A stretch of DNA of 5,554 nucleotides, from positions 1 through 5,554 of the forward strand of contig JAISEW010000155.1 in assembly GCA_031263945.1 (NCBI GenBank), read 5' to 3'. The position numbers were made by a program, and so were the translations under genes. Of the stretch, positions 1-3,927 are shown one piece after another; within the stretch, counting starts at the first letter, position 1; each line of letters opens with the position of its first letter. The notes beneath the pieces are model-generated. The model worked only from the letters and a program-made list of their open reading frames with translations. It searched no databases and was not told where the DNA came from. Origin of the DNA: Gracilibacteraceae bacterium. GTDB lineage: Bacteria > Bacillota > Desulfitobacteriia > Desulfitobacteriales > Syntrophobotulaceae.

Positions 1-419
1 ACCTCGGCTATCTTTTGACGCGTCTGCTCCGCCCGGCGGAGCAGACTTTGAACCACCGCCACAAATTCGTCCCGGTCATAGGGCTTAATCAAATAATAAT
101 CGCCGCCCGAACCAAGCCCCTCAACCTTATCCCCCGGCGCTTTTTTGCCCGTGAGGAACAGCACGGGCGCGTCGCTTTCAAGGCGAAATTCCTCGCACAG
201 CGCAAAGCCGTCGCCGTCCGGGAGCCTCACATCAAGCACAAATACATCGGGCCTATGTTCGCGGACGCGCGCCCGCGCTTCGGCGGCGTTAAACGCGAGC
301 AGCACCTCATATCCCTTGCGCGTCAAGAGCCGCCCGTTGAGCCGCGCCATTTCCTCGTCGTCCTCCACGATTAGGATTAGTGGAGAGTTGAGAGTTGAGA
401 GAGGAGAGTTATTTTCCAT
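1..419 (-). CDS. Response regulator, N-terminal receiver domain (C-terminus outside window)
   Basis: This is the cytoplasmic output partner of the kinase encoded just upstream on the same strand; it is phosphorylated on aspartate to change transcription. The visible 139 residues form a complete receiver domain: strand 1 ILIVEDDEE with acidic residues D20 and D21, phospho-acceptor D63 in FVLDVRLPDGDG, switch T90 in LFLTG, and K112 in LIKPYDRDEF. The last visible stretch, LLRRAEQTRQKIAEV, resembles the receiver-to-DNA-binding linker of OmpR/PhoB-type regulators. A winged helix probably follows off-window, but that is inference. The start is ATG at 419-417 with a GGAG about 8 nt before it. The first 14 residues, MENNSPLSTLNSPL, are not receiver sequence. 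They are translated from a heptad repeat belonging to the inverted-repeat element at 376-583. No ATG lies nearer the receiver; only a GTG inside strand 1 does. Family call is certain; subfamily is not. Confidence 0.93.
   Translation of the reverse strand, partial: MENNSPLSTLNSPLILIVEDDEEMARLNGRLLTRKGYEVLLAFNAAEARARVREHRPDVFVLDVRLPDGDGFALCEEFRLESDAPVLFLTGKKAPGDKVEGLGSGGDYYLIKPYDRDEFVAVVQSLLRRAEQTRQKIAE
392..410 (+). repeat. Inverted repeat, right arm on minus strand (within response regulator codons 4-10)
   Basis: The plus strand reads GAGTTGAGAGAGGAGAGTT, the reverse complement of 556-574 except for one position. It lies in a longer run (382-410) built of the heptad AACTCTC on the minus strand. 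That run is translated as the NSPLSTLNSPL leader of the response regulator. Confidence 0.85.
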
Positions 420-555
420 TTTCAGCCTCCAAGTTCTTTTTTGTGGTTTTCGTGATGGAAACCAACAAACGGATAACTTCATCGCAGTCCGCCCAAAGGC
501 TTTCGCTTTGTGTTTTGCCAATGTATTCCGACGCGCTCAAAAGCTCAATCCACTC
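409..555 (-). pseudogene. C-terminal remnant of a four-helix-bundle (S23 / 23S rRNA intervening-sequence) protein
   Basis: The minus-strand frame between the kinase stop and the response regulator reads EWIELLSASEYIGK, then SESLWADCDEVIRLLVSI, then TKTTKKN, and ends at TAA 411-409. This matches, from memory of the family, the last helix pair of four-helix-bundle/S23 proteins (typically YW-ELL-x-GYI ... SL-x-DC-E-LI-LL-x-IIKT-K). Such proteins are about 115-125 residues; only about 48 are present. The frame is closed upstream by a TGA at 570-568 and contains no plausible start, so helices 1 and 2 are gone and no functional protein is expected. Family members occur in intervening sequences of 23S rRNA and, as Avd, in diversity-generating retroelements; most have no known biochemical activity. 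The remnant overlaps the response regulator start by 11 nt in another frame, and its upstream edge coincides with an inverted repeat arm. A cryptic short protein is possible but unlikely. Confidence 0.72.
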
Positions 556-1879
556 AACTCTCCTCTCTCAATTCAAAACTAATAGTTGCGCCGCGCCCCT
601 TTTGGGTTTCTATCCAAATTTCTCCGCCGTGCGATACGATAATTTGGCGGCAGAGGAAAAGCCCGATGCCGTGCCGCCAATATTCCCCCTGCACGGACGG
701 CGCGTATTGTTTCATAACAACCGCCGCGATGTCCGCGTCCATGCCTTCGCCGTCGTCCGCTACGCTGACCGTTTGCGTTTTGTCCGTCCGCGTGAGTTTT
801 ACGGTGATCACGCCGGACTTTGTGTGCCGGACGGCGTTGGAAATCAAGTTGGTCATGACCTGCTCGATCCGCGTCGGGTCTAACCAGATATACGGCAAGT
901 CCGGCTGAAAATCGTATGCTATGCGGTTGCTGTTTTTATCCAAGTGTTTGAACCCGGCGTCACATACCGTTTTCAGAAAATCGGCAAGTTTTACGTTTTG
1001 GCGGGAGAGCGAGAGCCGCCCGTTCTCTATGGCCACGGTGTCCATTAAATCCGTGATCACTCTGTCAAGCAAGGTCACGCGCCTTTCAATCCGTTCGTGG
1101 TTCGCTGTGATTTCATCCATATGCGCGGGCGGCGCGGGCAGTTCCGCGAGCAGCGCGATTGTGTCCGCGCTGCTTGCCGATATGACCGTAAGCGGCCCGC
1201 TGACCTCGTGCGCGACGGCGGCGAGAAAATCGCTTTTCATTCGGTTGTACCGCTCAAGCGTAACATTCCGCGCCTCAAGCTCCCGGTTAAGCTCGCCGAT
1301 TTGCAGCTGCCGGACATGGTATATATGGATATGGAGCAAGACGACAAGCAGGAGCAGAACGCCTGACGCCGTTATTCCCACTGCCACGTCGCTGATATAA
1401 TCAAATTCCGTTTGGAACGGCGTAACTGTTTCGGGACGGTAATACGCGAGCAGGCAGCAGGAGACATACAGCAAAAACTCAAAGACGAGCGCGGCGATTC
1501 TTTCCCGGTTTTCAAGCATGATCGCCGTGAAAACGAGGGCGAACACGAAAAAACAAGGCATACCGCTCCGATAGCCGCCCGCCGTGAAGAACATCGCGGG
1601 GAACGCGACTATAAACACCAAGGCAACGATGAGCCAACAGCTAAGGCGGTAGCTTAACTTTTTCTCTTTTCCGGTGAAGCGCAGCAGAATAAACGCCAGT
1701 ACGGAAGCCGCGAAATTGAGAACGATATTGACCGCGCCCGCGTCTGTCCATATCGAGGTCAGCGCGACGACGACGCCCGCCGCCATGCCGGCCAAGGCCA
1801 AGAGATTGAACGACTGGACGCGGAGGTCGAGGCTTTCGTGGAAATATTTGTTTTTGAGATGTGCGTACAATCTTTTCAT
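554..1879 (-). CDS. Membrane sensor histidine kinase
   Basis: The 441-residue protein is an inner-membrane kinase that autophosphorylates on histidine and passes phosphate to the response regulator encoded next to it. The N-terminal half holds about six hydrophobic segments (roughly residues 22-43, 50-67, 80-100, 107-121, 128-147, 165-186) with short loops and no large extracellular domain, suggesting sensing within the membrane. A short coiled linker (190-212) leads to the phosphorylation helix FLAAVAHEVSGPLTVISA with H224. The ATPase domain has the N box NLISNAVRHT (N344, N348), G1 box DDGEGM (375-380) and G2 box HGIGLFLC (403-410). The H box is atypical: HEVSGPL replaces the common HELRTPL. 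The start at 1879 (MKRLYAHLKN) is preferred over an ATG 11 codons earlier (1912) because AGAGG lies about 10 nt upstream. The last residues, about REES, and the stop come from an inverted repeat arm, so the original C-terminus was probably altered. The signal sensed is unknown. Confidence 0.93.
   Translation of the reverse strand: MKRLYAHLKNKYFHESLDLRVQSFNLLALAGMAAGVVVALTSIWTDAGAVNIVLNFAASVLAFILLRFTGKEKKLSYRLSCWLIVALVFIVAFPAMFFTAGGYRSGMPCFFVFALVFTAIMLENRERIAALVFEFLLYVSCCLLAYYRPETVTPFQTEFDYISDVAVGITASGVLLLLVVLLHIHIYHVRQLQIGELNRELEARNVTLERYNRMKSDFLAAVAHEVSGPLTVISASSADTIALLAELPAPPAHMDEITANHERIERRVTLLDRVITDLMDTVAIENGRLSLSRQNVKLADFLKTVCDAGFKHLDKNSNRIAYDFQPDLPYIWLDPTRIEQVMTNLISNAVRHTKSGVITVKLTRTDKTQTVSVADDGEGMDADIAAVVMKQYAPSVQGEYWRHGIGLFLCRQIIVSHGGEIWIETQKGRGATISFELREES
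556..574 (+). repeat. Inverted repeat, left arm on minus strand (kinase C-terminus and stop)
   Basis: The plus strand reads AACTCTCCTCTCTCAATTC, complementary to 392-410 at 18 of 19 positions. On the minus strand it encodes the final residues of the histidine kinase (ELREES) and the first base of its TGA stop at 556-554. In the kinase–regulator mRNA the arms could pair as an 18-19 bp stem with a loop of about 145 nt. Confidence 0.85.
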
Positions 1880-1965
1880 ATAAGCGCCGCCTCTTTGTAT
1901 ACATAACCCCATTCCGTGGTCCGCGGTCAGCCAACGGGTCGGGGCGCGAATCCTTCTTACCGGCG

Positions 1966-1974
1966 ATTATATCA
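1966..1974 (-). promoter_or_regulatory. Candidate extended -10 promoter of the kinase–regulator operon
   Basis: On the minus strand TGATATAAT gives a TGN extension directly before a perfect TATAAT (-10 at 1971-1966). No good -35 is found at 16-18 bp; TTGGAG occurs at 20 bp. An extended -10 can compensate. It would give a leader of about 80 nt before the start at 1879. It lies back to back with the promoter of the MarR operon. Confidence 0.55.
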
Positions 1975-1984
1975 TACCGGGCCG

Positions 1985-2014
1985 CAAAAATCTCCAAAAA
2001 AATCTCCAAAAAAA
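1985..2014 (+). repeat. A-tract tandem repeat, possible UP element
   Basis: Three A-tracts (5, 7 and 7 A) are separated by two identical TCTCC spacers, giving a 12-bp period. The last two tracts (1996-2014) fall at about -40 to -58 relative to the predicted start of the plus-strand promoter, where the RNA polymerase alpha subunit contacts UP elements. The repeat is directly visible; the UP-element role is inferred from position and composition. Confidence 0.6.
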
Positions 2015-2018
2015 TAGC

Positions 2019-2047
2019 TTGACAAAATATGAAGGCAGCTTTATAAT
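2019..2047 (+). promoter_or_regulatory. Consensus sigma-A (sigma70) promoter for the MarR–DtxR operon
   Basis: TTGACA (2019-2024) and TATAAT (2042-2047) are both perfect and separated by 17 bp, so this should be a very strong promoter unless repressed. Transcription should begin near 2054, about 36 nt before the MarR start codon. The -10 lies inside the inverted repeat at 2032-2066, which suggests repression by a bound dimer. Confidence 0.9.
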
Positions 2048-2066
2048 CGGATTGTGAAGCTGCCTT
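2032..2066 (+). promoter_or_regulatory. Operator-like inverted repeat overlapping the -10
   Basis: AAGGCAGCTT (2032-2041) is repeated as its exact reverse complement AAGCTGCCTT (2057-2066) around a 15-bp spacer that contains the -10 and the predicted start site. Only the second arm would be transcribed, so this is a DNA-level site, not an RNA hairpin. Placement fits autorepression by the MarR or the DtxR-family protein encoded directly downstream. Which one binds cannot be decided from the sequence. Confidence 0.7.
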
Positions 2067-2076
2067 GGTATTGAAA

Positions 2077-2081
2077 AGGGG
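2077..2081 (+). promoter_or_regulatory. Ribosome binding site that fixes the MarR start
   Basis: AGGGG lies 8 nt before ATG 2090 but only 2 nt before an in-frame GTG at 2084, so the ATG is preferred. Confidence 0.7.
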
Positions 2082-2089
2082 CTGTGAAA

Positions 2090-2572
2090 ATGGGTGAAAA
2101 AAAGAATGATCTGTTAGAGCAGTTTATGCAAGTCCATTTGCTGCTAATGCGGAACCACCATCATAATCATATGATCTTTGGCCTGATGGGGAATCCGCAT
2201 AGAGGACAGGGGCGCGTGTTGAAGCTGTTGAAATTAAAACCGGAAATCACGCAAAGGGAGCTTTCGGATTTATTAGATATGCGCTCCCAATCACTGGGAG
2301 ATTTGCTAAAAAAATTGGAAAAAAAAGGATATATCACCCGCACGCCGTCAGAAAATGACAGGCGGGCTATGATTATCAGGTTGACCGAAAAAGGGGCGAA
2401 TGAAGAAATGGGGAACGAAAAACTCGGTTTTGACTCGCTGTTCGACTGTCTCTCCGCAGAAGAACAGGTCCGCCTGAGCGAATATCTCCAACGCCTTATT
2501 GACGATTGGCGCGGAGATACAAGGCGTGATTTCGGATTCAGGTTTCACGATTTTTACCATCGACACAGGTAA
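2090..2572 (+). CDS. MarR-family winged-helix transcriptional regulator, histidine-rich
   Basis: The 160-residue cytoplasmic DNA-binding protein has the usual MarR length and layout. The order is an N-terminal dimerisation helix (about 5-30), GQGRVLKLLKLKPEITQREL leading into the winged helix, recognition helix DMRSQSLGDLLKKLEKKGYI (63-82), the wing with the family signature SENDRRAMIIRLTEKG (88-102), and C-terminal helices from about 123. It is unusually rich in histidine at both ends: HHHNH at 23-27 and FHDFYHRHR at 152-160. That would suit metal binding, though this is inference. It is the first gene of a three-gene operon, 15 nt ahead of the DtxR-type gene. It sits under a strong promoter whose -10 is inside an inverted repeat, so it is probably autorepressing. 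MarR proteins of this type often control exporters, but none is visible here. The ligand is unknown. Confidence 0.92.
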   Translation: MGEKKNDLLEQFMQVHLLLMRNHHHNHMIFGLMGNPHRGQGRVLKLLKLKPEITQRELSDLLDMRSQSLGDLLKKLEKKGYITRTPSENDRRAMIIRLTEKGANEEMGNEKLGFDSLFDCLSAEEQVRLSEYLQRLIDDWRGDTRRDFGFRFHDFYHRHR

Positions 2573-2587
2573 GGGAGGAGTGACGCT

Positions 2588-2956
2588 ATGGAGGACAAAA
2601 AAATAACCGCTTCTCTGGAGGATTACTTAAAGGCGATTTATCTCTTGCATAAAACAGATGCTTCCGTCCGCCTGACCGACATATCTGAAAGAATGTCCGT
2701 ATCGAAACCAAGCGCGTTTAACGCGGTTTCCCAGTTGTCGGACATGGGACTGGCGGAACACATAAAATTTGGCCCCGTGCGCTTGACGGCGCAGGGAATA
2801 GAAGCGGCTCAAAATTTGGTCGCCAAACACGAAATAATCAAGCGATTTTTAATGCGCGCGCTGAACATCGGTGAAACTCTGGCCGGTTCCGAGGCTTGCG
2901 CCATTGAGCATACGATCCGGGACGCGACATTGGCTAAAATGGCGTCGCTGATATGA
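2588..2956 (+). CDS. DtxR/MntR-family metal-dependent transcriptional regulator
   Basis: The 122-residue protein has the short two-domain form of the family (no SH3-like third domain). Residues 1-72 form the winged helix: LEDYLKAIYLL, RLTDISERMSVSKPSAFNAV with the recognition helix, then the wing ending in RLTAQG. Residues 73-122 form the dimerisation and metal-binding domain. Likely ligands by comparison with MntR and DtxR are D12 (MntR Asp8, DtxR Met10), H81 (MntR His77, DtxR His79), and C104, E107 and H108 in EACAIEHT (DtxR C102, E105, H106). MntR Glu11 is replaced by K15. The set therefore mixes MntR and DtxR features, and I cannot say whether it senses Mn(II) or Fe(II). Such proteins repress uptake genes when metal-bound. 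GGAGG at 2574-2578 lies 9 nt before the ATG. It is co-transcribed with the MarR gene upstream and the small cysteine-rich gene downstream. Confidence 0.92.
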   Translation: MEDKKITASLEDYLKAIYLLHKTDASVRLTDISERMSVSKPSAFNAVSQLSDMGLAEHIKFGPVRLTAQGIEAAQNLVAKHEIIKRFLMRALNIGETLAGSEACAIEHTIRDATLAKMASLI

Positions 2957-2989
2957 ATAGGGCGCGAAAATAGCAAGGGGGTATGCCGT

Positions 2990-3196
2990 ATGCCGGTTTT
3001 AGCCATTGCGCTGATGATGTTTCTTTGGTTCAAAAAGAAAAAGAAAAGCGTCTCGCCCGTAAAAGGCATGGCATTGCGCCAAATCCTGCAATCAAAGCAT
3101 TGCGATAAATGCCCGCGAAATTGTAAGCTGTCCGCCCCGAAGTGCAGACGCGGAAAAAGACAGGCAAAAATTGCAATAGCGAATTATACGAAGTGA
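2990..3196 (+). CDS. Small lysine/cysteine-rich protein, possibly membrane-anchored
   Basis: The 68-residue protein is not one I recognise with certainty. Residues 1-14 are a short hydrophobic segment (MPVLAIALMMFLWF) followed by five lysines, like a minimal membrane anchor with a positive cytoplasmic flank. Residues 38-52 carry four cysteines, C38, C41, C45 and C52 (CDKCPRNC then SAPKC), followed by the basic run RRGKRQAK. The CX2CX3CX6C spacing could bind a metal or an iron-sulfur cluster. It starts 33 nt after the DtxR-type gene with AAGGGGG 8 nt before the ATG, so it is very probably translated and in the same operon. Small cysteine-rich membrane proteins accompany FeoB iron transporters in many anaerobes, which makes a metal-related role plausible, but no feoA or feoB is visible. 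An ATG 7 nt earlier opens another frame and is unsupported. Confidence 0.75.
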   Translation: MPVLAIALMMFLWFKKKKKSVSPVKGMALRQILQSKHCDKCPRNCKLSAPKCRRGKRQAKIAIANYTK

Positions 3197-3327
3197 TAAG
3201 AGTGAGGCGCGCGGCGACCGAAAAAATTAATGGAAAATTTTTCATAAAAAAGAAGGAGTTACATAAAAAGTAAAGAATAAGTAAATAAAACTATCGGACG
3301 CGGAAGCGACCGGCGGAGGTGGTCCCT
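3197..3327. other. AT-rich intergenic gap before comEA
   Basis: The gap holds no recognisable gene. It contains a weak A/T-only inverted repeat (3222-3228 with 3236-3242), an AAGGAG at 3253-3258 with no usable start codon at normal distance, and a purine/AT-rich run to about 3294. I see no GC-rich stem with a T-run, so no clear terminator for the regulator operon, and no confident promoter for comEA. Confidence 0.6.
3315..3319 (+). promoter_or_regulatory. comEA: Ribosome binding site that fixes the comEA start
   Basis: GGAGG lies 8 nt before GTG 3328. An upstream in-frame GTG at 3319 overlaps this site itself and so cannot be the start. Confidence 0.8.
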
Positions 3328-3927
3328 GTGAGCAAAGCGCGCAAATATTTGTGGTATGGCGTGTTAGCTGTGCTGGTACTGGCGGCGGGAGTGAAATATT
3401 TCCTGCCGGTGCGGGAGGCGCCGCCGCCGCTGGAACAAGAGCTGGCGGTACGGGAAATAGTCGTTTATATCACAGGCGCGGTCGCGGAACAGACGCTCTT
3501 GCGTCTGGAACCGGACGCCAGATTGCATGACGCGCTGGAGCAGGCGGAGCTGCTGCCGGAAGCGGATATTTCCTTGCTCAATCCGGCCCAGCCTTTGAAG
3601 GACGGACAGAAAATAGTCGTTCCTTTTCTGCCGCTTCCCGCGGCGGCGGAGAGCGAAGACGAGAGCGGCGCGTCTCCGGCGCCGCCGGCGTCTGCGGCTG
3701 CGCCTGCGCCTTCGCGTCCGGCCACAGACGGCCTGATCAACATAAATACCGCCACCGCCGAGGAATTGACCGCCCTGCCCGGCGTCGGCCCGGCGATCGC
3801 CGGGCGGATAGTGCAGTACCGGGAAGAAAACGGGGGATTCGGCCTGCCGGAAGATCTGATGAATGTTTCCGGCATCGGGCCGAAAACTTTCGCCAAATTT
3901 GAATCCCGCGTCACGGCGGGCTGGTAA
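3328..3927 (+). CDS. comEA: Competence protein ComEA, membrane-anchored DNA receptor
   Basis: ComEA binds extracellular double-stranded DNA at the cell surface and hands it to the ComEC channel during natural transformation. The 199-residue protein has the full Firmicute layout. There is one N-terminal membrane anchor (about 8-26) preceded by basic residues, then an SLBB domain (about 42-100, EIVVYITGAV ... DGQKIVVPF). A flexible alanine/proline/serine linker follows (103-133). The C-terminal double helix-hairpin-helix opens with GLININTATAEELTALPGVG, continues with GPAIAGRI (first hairpin at about 150-161), and has its second hairpin at VSGIGPKTFAKF (180-191). Residues end at W199. Length and motifs look intact. 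The start is GTG 3328, chosen by its ribosome binding site. The stop codon directly abuts the comEC start, so the two are co-translated. The upstream operon may read through, as no terminator is visible between them. Confidence 0.96.
   Translation: MSKARKYLWYGVLAVLVLAAGVKYFLPVREAPPPLEQELAVREIVVYITGAVAEQTLLRLEPDARLHDALEQAELLPEADISLLNPAQPLKDGQKIVVPFLPLPAAAESEDESGASPAPPASAAAPAPSRPATDGLININTATAEELTALPGVGPAIAGRIVQYREENGGFGLPEDLMNVSGIGPKTFAKFESRVTAGW

Larger units (their letters stand above)
376..583. mobile_element. Degenerate inverted-repeat element inserted at the kinase/response-regulator junction
   Basis: Two arms of 19 bp (392-410 and 556-574) match in inverted orientation at 18 of 19 positions and enclose 145 bp, nearly all of it the four-helix-bundle remnant. 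Outside the arms the hexamer ATTAGT (376-381) recurs inverted as ACTAAT (578-583). The distance from arm to hexamer differs by 7 bp, one heptad unit, so the inverted repeat may be longer with one repeat unit gained or lost. S23-type genes bounded by complementary repeats are known from rRNA intervening sequences. That this is an equivalent element outside rRNA, with an internal deletion, is inference. No transposase is present and no convincing target-site duplication is seen. Confidence 0.5.

Noticed and set aside
409..555. The four-helix-bundle remnant as a frameshifted extension of the histidine kinase
   Set aside because: The kinase ATPase domain is complete before the stop, and the following frame resembles an unrelated small helical family.
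15..883. Several plus-strand open frames over the kinase and response regulator
   Set aside because: All lie opposite genes with complete catalytic motifs and lack supporting ribosome binding sites or domains.
1960..1980. CCGG-bounded quasi-palindrome around the minus-strand -10 as an operator
   Set aside because: Only 4-bp arms match, which is within chance expectation.
3220..3243. A/T stem-loop as a terminator of the regulator operon
   Set aside because: The stem is only A-T pairs, about 7 bp, with no GC core and no proper T-run, so it would be too weak.
3230..3247. Five-codon peptide MENFS before comEA as an attenuation leader
   Set aside because: No ribosome binding site at proper distance and no terminator/antiterminator structures were found around it.
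3253..3270. AAGGAG as evidence of an extra small gene before comEA
   Set aside because: No ATG, GTG or TTG follows within usable distance, and the sequence quickly meets stops in the local frames. It may be a vestige or chance in purine-rich DNA.
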